Positions 52,131 through 59,670 of a stretch of DNA of 64,000 bases are shown here, in pieces. The DNA comes from Flavobacterium hungaricum (GTDB lineage: Bacteria; Bacteroidota; Bacteroidia; Flavobacteriales; Flavobacteriaceae). The stretch covers positions 868,001-932,000 of the forward strand of contig NZ_PRDM01000001.1 of NCBI RefSeq assembly GCF_015182285.1. Direction: 5' to 3'. Made by a program: the position numbers and the translations under genes. The notes beneath the pieces were generated by a model. It did not search any database. It was not told the origin of the DNA and was given only the letters and a program-made list of their open reading frames with translations. Each line of letters opens with the position of its first letter. Position 1 is the stretch's first letter.

Positions 52131-52964
52131 ATGAGAATGAAGAAAAAATACTATTTTTTAGCAGTCCTATATTTTTTATTTAATTTTAGTTTTGGACAAG
52201 TTCCGCCACCTCCGCCACCTAAAAAAATAAATAAATCAGATAAAATTTACGGAGATTATTCTCAAAAGAAAGACAAGAAGCAGAAAACTAAAAATACAGT
52301 TAGTAAAATTGAAATTGTAGAAGTTACTAATGATAATTTTAATGATGAGGTAACAAAAAAAAGTATTCCGGAATTTAAAATTTCCATAGACGAATCAACA
52401 GATATAAAATCAATTTATTACTTCAAAAATGTTGAATCATTATTAAGTAAATTAGATACGCTTGTGTCTGCTGAACAAATAATAAGTTTGACAAAATATA
52501 AAATACATTCTAAAACCATAAATCCAACGTATTTAGATAATTTGGCTAGTAAAGCATACAAGTTAAATGAAGCCAAAAAATATATTGAAGCCATCGATGT
52601 GTGTAAAGAGATTCTTAAACAAAGTCCGAATAACATAACCGGACATAAAGAAAGTGCATACGCATACAAGCGTCTTGAAAATATGGATATGGCTAACCAA
52701 CATTTTTTAATGATGGTTAAAATAATACAATCAGTATTTAAATATGGAGATGGAAGCCGTAATAAACCTTTTATTTTGAATAATTTTTATGAAGGATTGT
52801 CGATTTATGAAGCAAAATTCGGCTGTTTTCCAAGTAAAACGAGATTAATTCTAACTTCAGAAAAAATGCTTTTAGGAGGTTATGACTGTTTTCATATAAT
52901 GCGTTTTTCAAATTTGACACATTGGTTTCCAATGCTGAAAGATGGAGATTATAAAGTGGAATAG
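52131..52964 (+). CDS. Exported protein with DUF4919-like domain
   Basis: This 277-residue protein has a signal peptide (YYFLAVLYFLFNFSFGQ) and a poly-proline linker (VPPPPPPKK), then a Lys-rich part, TPR-like helices (YLDNLASKAYKLNEAKKYIE, GHKESAYAYKRLENMDMANQ), and a C-terminal beta-part with KYGDGSRNKPFILN and GGYDCFHI, which resembles DUF4919. Function is unknown. It starts 2 bp after folP, so translation is probably coupled, although no pathway link is apparent. Confidence 0.6.
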   Translation: MRMKKKYYFLAVLYFLFNFSFGQVPPPPPPKKINKSDKIYGDYSQKKDKKQKTKNTVSKIEIVEVTNDNFNDEVTKKSIPEFKISIDESTDIKSIYYFKNVESLLSKLDTLVSAEQIISLTKYKIHSKTINPTYLDNLASKAYKLNEAKKYIEAIDVCKEILKQSPNNITGHKESAYAYKRLENMDMANQHFLMMVKIIQSVFKYGDGSRNKPFILNNFYEGLSIYEAKFGCFPSKTRLILTSEKMLLGGYDCFHIMRFSNLTHWFPMLKDGDYKVE

Positions 52965-52987
52965 AATTTACTATAAAAATTGTTTTT

Positions 52988-53620
52988 ATGAAATACTTAA
53001 TTATACTTTTAACTCTTTTGTTTTTCTCCTGCGGAAAAAAAGAAGACGTTTTACTTCCAAAATCAAATGTTTCTATTGTAAAAGATGTACAGGATCTTTC
53101 GCCTATTTATATTTTCTTTAAAACCGAAGGAAAAGATACTATTGCCGATTTAAATCGAAAAAACAGCATAATATCAACCAATTGGATTTTGAATATTGAC
53201 AAACGACTGCCCTTAAAATTGGTTATTCCAGAAGTGATTAAACTGCAGGAAAAGAAACGCGGAGACAGCGCTCATAAAAACGAAAATGCCGAAAATTACT
53301 ATTCTTATGCAGATTCTGTTGGAAAGAATTTAGCTTTTGTTCCTTTCACGAAAGTGTATTATAAATTGGAAAGACCTGACAAAGGGAATTTCGTGGTTTA
53401 TTTTGCGAAAGGAAAGCAGCAGGTTTTTATGGGGAATAAGGAAATTAAAATATCAGAAATACTAAAATATTTTTATAGTATAAAATTTGAAAAAGTACCA
53501 AATTTAGTATTTGTATTTGATAAAAACATGAGTTATGAAGAATACATTCAGTACAAAATTCTACTGCAAAAAGAGGTGACTTATAATCTAGACAGGCTTC
53601 CAGTAGAATTTATCTTGTAA
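52988..53620 (+). CDS. Lipoprotein of unknown function
   Basis: This 210-residue lipoprotein (LLTLLFFSCGKKEDVL, Cys at about residue 15) has a mixed alpha/beta domain; a strand PIYIFFKTEGKDTIADL near residue 44 and a C-terminal helix-strand pair (YEEYIQYKILLQKEVTYN, RLPVEFIL). No family is recognised. It is third in the folP strand group, 23 bp after the previous gene. CCTGAAACTTGAAAC repeats begin directly after its stop. Confidence 0.6.
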   Translation: MKYLIILLTLLFFSCGKKEDVLLPKSNVSIVKDVQDLSPIYIFFKTEGKDTIADLNRKNSIISTNWILNIDKRLPLKLVIPEVIKLQEKKRGDSAHKNENAENYYSYADSVGKNLAFVPFTKVYYKLERPDKGNFVVYFAKGKQQVFMGNKEIKISEILKYFYSIKFEKVPNLVFVFDKNMSYEEYIQYKILLQKEVTYNLDRLPVEFIL

Positions 53621-53697
53621 ACTTGAAACCTGAAACTTGAAACCTGAAACTTGAAACTTGAACTTTGAAACAAACAAAACCTGAAACAAAAGAAAAG
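53621..53697. repeat. CCTGAAAC/CTTGAAAC tandem tract
   Basis: About eight copies of the 7-8 bp words CCTGAAA and CTTGAAA in the space between two converging genes. The same words end the array upstream of folP, so the folP group is flanked by the same repeat on both sides in the same orientation. Confidence 0.6.
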
Positions 53698-53698
53698 A

Positions 53699-54172
53699 CT
53701 ATTGATGATGATAAGGTTCGTTTCGTAAAATCGTAAAACCGCGGTACAATTGTTCGATAAAAAACAAACGAACCATTTGGTGTGAAAACGTCATTAGCGA
53801 AAGCGAAACTTTTCCCTGTGCTTTTTTGTAAACCGTTTCAGAAAATCCGTAAGGACCGCCGATTACGAAAACCAAAGTTTTAACACCTGAATTCATTTTC
53901 TTTTGCAGTTCTTCTGAGAAACCGACGCTTGAGAAGTTTTTTCCGTTTTCGTCTAATAAAATTAATTGGTCTGTTGCAGAAAGTTTAGATAGGATGAGTT
54001 CGCCTTCTTTTTCCTTTTGCTGACTTTCAGATAAGTTTTTTACGTTTTTGATGTCTGGAATAATTTCCAAATCAAATTTGATGTAAAACGACAAACGTTT
54101 GGTATAATCGTCAATCAAAGTCTGCAATGACTTGTTATCTGTTTTGCCTATGGCGATGAGTTTGATATTCAT
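53699..54172 (-). CDS. rlmH: 23S rRNA pseudouridine-1915 N3-methyltransferase RlmH
   Basis: RlmH methylates pseudouridine 1915 of 23S rRNA on 70S ribosomes. The ATG at 54172 gives MNIKLIAIGKTDNKSLQTLI and 157 residues, the family's normal length. A longer frame from a GTG at 54211 overlaps a -7 box and is rejected. SPOUT-fold signatures are VFVIGGPYGFSETVYKKAQG near 103-122 and the C-terminal block FSHQMVRLFFIEQLYRGFTI, then LRNEPYHHQ. It converges with the folP group. Confidence 0.97.
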   Translation of the reverse strand: MNIKLIAIGKTDNKSLQTLIDDYTKRLSFYIKFDLEIIPDIKNVKNLSESQQKEKEGELILSKLSATDQLILLDENGKNFSSVGFSEELQKKMNSGVKTLVFVIGGPYGFSETVYKKAQGKVSLSLMTFSHQMVRLFFIEQLYRGFTILRNEPYHHQ

Positions 54173-54210
54173 TGGTTTAGTTTTTTTGCCACCAATTGCT
54201 CGAATTAGCA

Positions 54211-54218
54211 CAAATTTA
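54211..54218 (-). promoter_or_regulatory. -7 box of rlmH
   Basis: On the minus strand this reads TAAATTTG, a perfect TAnnTTTG box about 38 bp before the ATG. It shows that the longer GTG start at 54211 is not used. Confidence 0.55.
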
Positions 54219-54225
54219 TTTTAAA

Positions 54226-54340
54226 TAATAGAGACATAGTTTCTCTTTGTCTTTAAAGGCGTTCGCTTATTGTAATACACATAGCTATGTTTTTAAAGCT
54301 TTATACCTGTGTTTCTATGTGTTTAATTGTTTATACAAAG
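54226..54340. repeat. CATAG-rich intergenic repeat tract
   Basis: The spacer between rlmH and the next gene has the words GACATAGTTTC, ACACATAGCTATGTTTTTAA and GTTTCTATGTG, forming short imperfect inverted repeats around AGCTTTATACC. No gene is present. Confidence 0.4.
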
Positions 54341-54344
54341 AAAT

Positions 54345-54650
54345 TTACTTTTTTTTATTTTCAAAAACCGTTTCAAAATGTTCTACAACAGGAAACGGTT
54401 CGTAATAATGATGTAAAATCTTTTTCCATTCCAAATAAGCTTCAGAAGTTCTAAAACCCACTGTGTGATCTTCCAACGTATTCCAATTAACCAATAAAAG
54501 ATATTTGTTTTCGACTTCCAGACATTTTTCTAAACGATGTCCCAAATAACCTTCAATAGATGAAATGTACTGGCTTGCTTTTGCAAAATCAGCTTCAAAT
54601 TGAGGAGCTGATTCTGGCTTTACGAAAAGAAATACTGCTTCTAGAATCAT
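54345..54650 (-). CDS. Antibiotic biosynthesis monooxygenase (ABM)-like protein
   Basis: This 101-residue protein has the ABM dimeric ferredoxin-like fold: ILEAVFLFVKPESAPQFEAD (strand 1 and helix 1), YISSIEGYLGHRLEKCLEVE, YLLLVNWNTLEDHTVGFRTS and AYLEWKKILHHYYEPFPVVE (strand ending EHFETV). These residues match the usual pattern with the conserved W and H of small ABM proteins. Function is unassigned; relatives include haem-degrading and quinol monooxygenases, but nothing here proves any. It stands alone. Confidence 0.85.
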   Translation of the reverse strand: MILEAVFLFVKPESAPQFEADFAKASQYISSIEGYLGHRLEKCLEVENKYLLLVNWNTLEDHTVGFRTSEAYLEWKKILHHYYEPFPVVEHFETVFENKKK

Positions 54651-54666
54651 ATTGTAAACGGTTTTT

Positions 54667-54758
54667 CGCGCAGATTTGGTAGATTTAAGCAGATTTGTTT
54701 TTGCTATTTCTAATGAAAATCTCTTTTAATCAGCTTAAATCTTTTTAAAATCTGCGTG
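54667..54758. repeat. Imperfect inverted repeat of about 30-bp arms
   Basis: CGCGCAGATTTGGTAGATTT (from 54667) and the arm ending TTTTAAAATCTGCGTG (to 54758) are inverted copies, with the shared core AGATTTAAGC/GCTTAAATCT. The repeat fills the spacer between the ABM gene and the adenosine deaminase gene. Confidence 0.55.
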
Positions 54759-54778
54759 AAATATTTCTTATAGATTAT

Positions 54779-56194
54779 TTAATTTTTAGAAAACTTCGCT
54801 TCAAAGGTCTTAAATCTATTATCCAGATCTTTAATTAATTGTTTTTTAACTCCTGCATCTTGAATAAAACTATAATTTATACTGTTGTAAACGTATTGTT
54901 TTATAGTCGCATACGAAACATCAGGATATCTTTTGGCTAACAAAACATATTGTTCGGTCATATTGCTTCTTAAAATACCCGCGTCGTCTGTACTGATTAC
55001 AATTGGAACATTAAATTCTTTATAAAGTGTAAACGGATGACGGTTTTCTTTTACCTTCAAAATGAATTCGTTACTCACTAAATTAATCTCAATCGGAATA
55101 TTATTTTTAGCCATGTATTTTAATAAATCATAAGAATTAGCTTCGTAAGCAATATCTACTCCATGACCAATTCTGTTTGCGCCAGCGACATAAATGGCGT
55201 CATTAATGTGCCAGGTCAATTCTTCGGGCTGTACCAAACCTAATGTCAATTCGCCCGCGTGAAGCGTGTATTTTACATCAGGAAACTTAGAATGGCAGTA
55301 TTTGAACATCACCATGTGAAGCCAGTAATCTTTCATCGAATTTTCGCCGTGTTCTGGAGAAACGATATTTACGCCCGCTGTCAGTTTACTTTCGCTTGAC
55401 GAAATAAAAGCGATAGTCAAATTTTTAAATAAATCAACCGGCTCCATAAAACGAAGCACAAAGTTTTGATAACGCATGGTAAAACGTTCATCGTCTATTT
55501 TTAAGTCCTTGTGAAGTTTTGCTAAGAAATTGGTATTGAAATCTTCTGCATATTTTTTAGCGTCTTTTTTCTGAAGCGCTTTATACAATTCGTCTAATAA
55601 TTTTAAAACCGTTTTTTCGTCTTTTTGAATAGAAGCCTGACGAAGTTTTGTGTTGAAATCATTCAAATCTGAAACACTCATATCGCATGGAATTGTTGAT
55701 AATTGTGTTTCGATATACGATACATTTTCGGCAAGGGCACGTTTTTTTAATTCCAGCATTCCTTCTGCGAAATGACCTGCAATTGTAGATTCAAATTTCA
55801 TAAAAGAATCAAAAAACAAATCATCAGAAGGGACAGAACCGTTATAATCTTTTGCAGACCAGGTTTGTATAATCTGCTGTTGGTAAAAATCTAATTTACC
55901 GTCTTTTTTTAGAGAAGAAAAAGTCTGCCAATTGCCATTTGCGGGTTTGGTTTTGGAGACTGCCATAGTTTCAATATTCAGATAAAAGTCTTGTGCAATT
56001 GCTCTTTCTAAAAGCGGTTCGGCATAAACAGATCCTGAAAAATGGTGGTGTAAATCGCCTCCTTTTGGCATTTGTTGAAAAAAAGCGGTTAAGAGAGCTT
56101 CATTATTTCTGATTTTTTCTAAATAACTTTCAGCCGATTGAGTAAAGCCGATTTGTGTTATTAAAAAACAGAAAATTGTAATTATTCTTGTCAT
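54779..56194 (-). CDS. Exported adenosine deaminase (ADGF/CECR1-like)
   Basis: This 471-residue enzyme has a signal peptide (ITIFCFLITQIGFTQS) and an ADA-type TIM barrel. The zinc-binding HxH is in GGDLHHHFSGS (His49, His51), the third zinc His in YTLHAGELTLG, the catalytic His and Asp in NRIGHGVDIAY and STDDAGILRSN. Long inserts compared with cytoplasmic ADA resemble growth-factor-like secreted forms. It deaminates adenosine (or deoxyadenosine) to inosine outside the cytoplasm, likely for purine scavenging. A clean -7 box precedes it. Confidence 0.92.
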   Translation of the reverse strand: MTRIITIFCFLITQIGFTQSAESYLEKIRNNEALLTAFFQQMPKGGDLHHHFSGSVYAEPLLERAIAQDFYLNIETMAVSKTKPANGNWQTFSSLKKDGKLDFYQQQIIQTWSAKDYNGSVPSDDLFFDSFMKFESTIAGHFAEGMLELKKRALAENVSYIETQLSTIPCDMSVSDLNDFNTKLRQASIQKDEKTVLKLLDELYKALQKKDAKKYAEDFNTNFLAKLHKDLKIDDERFTMRYQNFVLRFMEPVDLFKNLTIAFISSSESKLTAGVNIVSPEHGENSMKDYWLHMVMFKYCHSKFPDVKYTLHAGELTLGLVQPEELTWHINDAIYVAGANRIGHGVDIAYEANSYDLLKYMAKNNIPIEINLVSNEFILKVKENRHPFTLYKEFNVPIVISTDDAGILRSNMTEQYVLLAKRYPDVSYATIKQYVYNSINYSFIQDAGVKKQLIKDLDNRFKTFEAKFSKN

Positions 56195-56215
56195 ACTCTA
56201 AGATTAAATTACGCG

Positions 56216-56223
56216 CAAATATA
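56216..56223 (-). promoter_or_regulatory. -7 box of the adenosine deaminase gene
   Basis: On the minus strand this reads TATATTTG, a perfect TAnnTTTG box 21 bp before the ATG. Confidence 0.5.
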
Positions 56224-56258
56224 CGAGTTTCTGCGGAAATTTGAAAATTTGTTTTTAA

Positions 56259-56414
56259 AGAGGCAGAGGTTCAAAGGAGCAAAGGGACAAAGTTTAATAG
56301 ACGTGAATGAGATTGTAAAAAAGAAAAGACGAACAAAAGTCCGTCTCAGTATTATAAATTATAAGGTATTTCGAGAAACCTCTGAACCTTTGTAACTTTG
56401 TTTCTTTGCCTCTT
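56259..56414. repeat. CAAAG-type inverted repeat between adenosine deaminase and GNAT genes
   Basis: AGAGGCAGAGGTTCAAAGGA and onward (56259-56292) is mirrored by CCTCTGAACCTTTGTAACTT and onward (56379-56414). Each arm is itself a run of CAAAG/CTTTG heptads. The middle carries a small hairpin (AGACG/CGTCT, 56327-56346) with a T-run on the minus strand, a likely terminator for the pirin-OsmC-GNAT unit. Confidence 0.55.
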
Positions 56415-56415
56415 A

Positions 56416-56697
56416 TTAAGAAAGCACATCACGTATTTCCTCTACTTTATCAAAAACACTTTTTGCAAAAGGACAAAGCGGAATAATTTTTACATTGTTT
56501 TTTCGGGCAAATTCTACAGTGGCCATAAGTAATTTTTTGCCGACACCTTTTCCCGCAAAATCCTCGCTGACTTCAGTATGATCGATGATGAATTGAGAAT
56601 CTCCTGCCCAGGTGTAGGTCATTTGTCCGGCTTGTTTTCCGTCTTCTACGGCTTCAAAATACCCTTTTTTAGTGTCGTTTATTTGTTGGATTTCCAT
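56416..56697 (-). CDS. Small GNAT-family N-acetyltransferase (YjdJ-like)
   Basis: This 93-residue protein is a minimal GNAT fold of the kind that acetylates an unknown acceptor with acetyl-CoA. The acetyl-CoA site is VSEDFAGKGVGKKLLMATVE near residues 43-62 (motif Q/RxxGxG/A), and GKQAGQMTYTWAGDSQFIID and PLCPFAKSVFDKVEEI match the family's conserved ends. Function is unknown. It is the last gene of a tight three-gene unit, 10 bp after the OsmC gene. Confidence 0.9.
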   Translation of the reverse strand: MEIQQINDTKKGYFEAVEDGKQAGQMTYTWAGDSQFIIDHTEVSEDFAGKGVGKKLLMATVEFARKNNVKIIPLCPFAKSVFDKVEEIRDVLS

Positions 56698-56707
56698 TAT
56701 GTTTTTT

Positions 56708-57103
56708 TTAGATTAAAGTGGTTTTAATTTCGATTGAATGGGTTAAGGTTTTGTGAATCGGACAGCTGTTTGCAATGGTTTCTAATCTTTGTCGCTGCGT
56801 CTCATCAACTTCGCCGATTACTTCAATTTTTCTGGTAAAAACGGATACATTTCGATCAGAATCCCTTTCAAAATCTATTTTTACATTTATTTCTGATACT
56901 TCCCATTGTTTTCGGTTAATGTACATGCGTAAAGTAATTACGGTACACGAAGCCAATGATGCTGCCAGAAGCTCTGTCGGATTTAAACCTAAATTTTTAC
57001 CGCCTAATTCCTGCGGTTCATCAGAAATTAAGATATTTTCAGATGCTGATTGTATTTCGGTGCGATACAAACGGGTATCTATTTTTGCTGAAACGGTATC
57101 CAT
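56708..57103 (-). CDS. OsmC/Ohr-family peroxide-reducing protein
   Basis: This 131-residue protein of the OsmC family reduces organic hydroperoxides with an active-site thiol pair. The first cysteine is in LLAASLASCTVITLRMYINR (near residue 53), the second in ANSCPIHKTLTHSIE (near 115). Both are present, so it should be redox active. The GGKNLGLNPTELLA block is also typical. It is co-directional with pirin, which starts 2 bp upstream, suggesting a shared oxidative-stress role. Confidence 0.92.
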   Translation of the reverse strand: MDTVSAKIDTRLYRTEIQSASENILISDEPQELGGKNLGLNPTELLAASLASCTVITLRMYINRKQWEVSEINVKIDFERDSDRNVSVFTRKIEVIGEVDETQRQRLETIANSCPIHKTLTHSIEIKTTLI

Positions 57104-57105
57104 AA

Positions 57106-57987
57106 TTATTTGATTCTTGGTTCTGGTAAAGGAACAAATTCAGTTTCGCCTGGAACTTTAGGAAAAGTCTGCGCGGTCCAGTCTTGTTTTGCTTTTTCGA
57201 TTAATTCTTTGTCAGATGAAACAAAATTCCAAAAAATAAAATGCTCTTCAGGAAAAGGTTGTCCTCCAAAAATATAAACAGTAGAATTTGCTTCAATTTC
57301 AAATTCGCATAATGTACTGTCGTTTGTAATCAAGATTTGTTTAGGATCGTAAACATGTTCACCGCTTTTGATGCTTCCTTCTAAGATGTACAAACCGCTT
57401 TCGCCAAATAAATGGTTTCCAATATTGATTTTTTGCGTCGTCGGACTTTTAATTTCAATAAAATACAACGGACTATAAACGGGAACGGGAGATTTTTTTC
57501 CAAAAGCTTCTCCGGCAATCAACTTATATGAAACACCATTTTCTTCCCACTGCGGAATGTCCTGTGCTTCTACATGCGTAAAGTTCGGATCCATTTGTTC
57601 CAATTCTTTTGGCAATGCCACCCAAATCTGCAGACCGTGAAGCATTTTGTCTGAATGTCTTAAATATTCTGGCGTTCTTTCAGAATGAACGATTCCTTTT
57701 CCGGCTGTCATCCAGTTGACAGCGCCAGGTTTTATTTCTAATTCTGTTCCCAAACTATCGCGGTGCATGATGCTTCCTTCAAATAAAAAAGTCAAAGTCG
57801 AAAGTCCGATATGCGGGTGCGGCGGTACATCCATATTTTGATACTCATTTAAATGTGCAGGACCCATATGATCGATAAATACAAAGGGACCAACGGCTCT
57901 TTTTTCGCGGAAAGGCAATAAACGGCCTACCATAAAATTGCCAATGTTGGCAGCGCGTTCTTCGATAATTAAACTGATGTTTGACAT
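57106..57987 (-). CDS. Pirin family protein
   Basis: This 293-residue cupin (bicupin) protein has the iron-site block PPHPHIGLSTLTFLFEGSIM (near residue 56), then HRDSLGTELEIKPGAVNWMT, GKGIVHSERTPEY and the second domain with FPEEHFIFWNFVSS. The N-terminal GPFVFIDHMGPAHL segment fits. Pirins bind iron and some have quercetinase activity; others act as redox-sensing regulators. The gene is followed by an OsmC gene at 2 bp and a GNAT gene, and has its own -7 box. Function in this organism is inferred only as stress-related. Confidence 0.93.
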   Translation of the reverse strand: MSNISLIIEERAANIGNFMVGRLLPFREKRAVGPFVFIDHMGPAHLNEYQNMDVPPHPHIGLSTLTFLFEGSIMHRDSLGTELEIKPGAVNWMTAGKGIVHSERTPEYLRHSDKMLHGLQIWVALPKELEQMDPNFTHVEAQDIPQWEENGVSYKLIAGEAFGKKSPVPVYSPLYFIEIKSPTTQKINIGNHLFGESGLYILEGSIKSGEHVYDPKQILITNDSTLCEFEIEANSTVYIFGGQPFPEEHFIFWNFVSSDKELIEKAKQDWTAQTFPKVPGETEFVPLPEPRIK

Positions 57988-58007
57988 GTGGTATTTTTTA
58001 GTTGAAA

Positions 58008-58015
58008 CAAAATTA
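58008..58015 (-). promoter_or_regulatory. -7 box of the pirin operon
   Basis: On the minus strand this reads TAATTTTG, a perfect TAnnTTTG box 20 bp before the ATG. Confidence 0.5.
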
Positions 58016-58139
58016 TAGCAGTTGTGTTTTACTGTTGCTTAATTTAGATTAAGAAAGTTGTTTTTGGTATTATTTATAAAAGTAATGAAAATGTATGTTT
58101 TTTCAAATACACCTATTTTATTTAGAATTCTCCTCCTAT

Positions 58140-58258
58140 TTTGTCATTTCGACGAAGGAGAAATCTTCGTGAGAAACTCGACAAAGATTGAAGATTTAGA
58201 TTGAAGATTTAGATTGCGGAGCTGCTTGCGAAGATTTCTCCTTCGTCGAAATGACAAA
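58140..58258. repeat. Perfect 30-bp inverted repeat with internal tandem repeat
   Basis: TTTGTCATTTCGACGAAGGA and onward (58140-58169) is exactly complementary to CGAAGATTTCTCCTTCGTCG and onward (58229-58258). The 59-nt interior holds two tandem copies of ATTGAAGATTTAG. It lies between the pirin and AlkC-like genes and resembles a common flavobacterial mobile-looking element; no transposase is near. Confidence 0.75.
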
Positions 58259-58298
58259 CAGGGTGATTGAATCATATGTATTATTAAAAATCATATAT

Positions 58299-59399
58299 TT
58301 AATCAATCAATTCAAACTCTAAAACCTCACTTTCAGTTCCATTTATGATAATCGATAATTGATGCATTCCAGTATGAAAAACACGAGTGGTAATTAATTT
58401 AAAAGACTGGTTTCTTTCAATCTTTGTTAATTGATTTGGCTGGTATGTTTTTTCACTGATTTTAAATACTTTTTTTGCCAAATGCCCTTTTGCTTTTTTG
58501 TAATGAACAGCGTATTCTAGACGAATCGTTTTAGGCTCTTCGTTTTTGTTATTTAAATGAAAATGAAACTGCAGATAATCTCCAATCTTTACTTTTTGGG
58601 TTTTAATTTCGAATGAGGAAAGTTCAATATTGGTGCTTTCTAAACCATAATGACTTAAAATTTCCGGATGTCCTTGTTTTAATAAAGTGCGGCAGCCATG
58701 TTTGATAATTCCGTCCGTTTCTTTAGTACGACCTTTCCATCTTTTTGCAATTTCCAAAACAATTTCCGGATTGTCTTTGGAAATATCATTTAGATTATTG
58801 GCTACACTTCTGCGAACATATTCTGAAGGATCATTTTTTAGGTTTTCTAAAATCGGAAGTATAGAAGAGGGATCTTTTTTAAGAAACGGAATCGCCATTG
58901 CCCACGGTAGTCTCGGGCGCGAACCTTCGCTGGCTAAACGTCGGACATGATGATTTTCATGTAACGACCATTTGCTCATTTCGGAGATCATTTTTTCTTT
59001 GTATTTTAGAATAAAAGGACGAACCGCAAACTCACAGCTTATAAATTGTGTTATAGAAACAAAAGCTTTCGCCGAAGTTTCAAAATCGTCTAAACCGTAG
59101 ACTTCAACATAATCAGCAAAGAAAATGAAAGCTAGATTGCTGTCTGCAAAATTGTTTTTTCTGAGGTTTTTAATGATTTTATCAATTAAAGCGGCGGCTT
59201 CGGGAAAATTTTGAGGCATAAATTGATGCAAAACCACCGTGGTGTGTTTCATTCGCTCTTTCCATTCTTTTTGAGCAAAATCGCCTTCGTAAATAGTTTC
59301 GATAAATTTTTGTTTGTCGAATGCTGGGTAAACTTCGGCGACAGCCTGACCAAATTTTTCGTAAAAGGAAACCGAATAAATATCTTTAATTAATCCCAT
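58299..59399 (-). CDS. AlkC-like DNA alkylation repair protein with C-terminal Ig-like domain
   Basis: This 366-residue protein has HEAT-type helical repeats (residues 1-240) of the AlkC/AlkD superfamily, which remove alkylated bases such as 3-methyladenine by a non-flipping mechanism. The block SITQFISCEFAVRPFILKYK, then HENHHVRRLASEGSRPRLPW (about 150-170) is the AlkC signature, and DPSEYVRRSVANNLNDISKD a HEAT motif. The C-terminal part (about 265-366; KIGDYLQFHFHLNNKNEEPK) is the beta-sandwich found in the longer AlkC group. It stands alone with a clean -7 box. Confidence 0.88.
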   Translation of the reverse strand: MGLIKDIYSVSFYEKFGQAVAEVYPAFDKQKFIETIYEGDFAQKEWKERMKHTTVVLHQFMPQNFPEAAALIDKIIKNLRKNNFADSNLAFIFFADYVEVYGLDDFETSAKAFVSITQFISCEFAVRPFILKYKEKMISEMSKWSLHENHHVRRLASEGSRPRLPWAMAIPFLKKDPSSILPILENLKNDPSEYVRRSVANNLNDISKDNPEIVLEIAKRWKGRTKETDGIIKHGCRTLLKQGHPEILSHYGLESTNIELSSFEIKTQKVKIGDYLQFHFHLNNKNEEPKTIRLEYAVHYKKAKGHLAKKVFKISEKTYQPNQLTKIERNQSFKLITTRVFHTGMHQLSIIINGTESEVLEFELID

Positions 59400-59419
59400 G
59401 ATTTTGTTTGAATGAACCT

Positions 59420-59427
59420 CAAAGATA
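59420..59427 (-). promoter_or_regulatory. -7 box of the AlkC-like gene
   Basis: On the minus strand this reads TATCTTTG, a perfect TAnnTTTG box 20 bp before the ATG. Confidence 0.5.
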
Positions 59428-59670
59428 TTTAATGTTTTTATTTTTTTTAATCATTGAGGCATTAAGTTTAGTAAGATTTTGAGCTTGTTTTTTTTTGGAT
59501 GGTCATTCTGGAAGTATATTGAGTTTACTAATAAAATGAAAGCCTGATTTTTCTTAATATCTTAATAGTAGAAAAAATAGTATTAACTGTTTTAAATGAT
59601 TTTTCATGTTAATTGAATTTTCAAATCCCCAAAATATGTTCTAATTTAGCAATTCATAAAATTTATAAAG

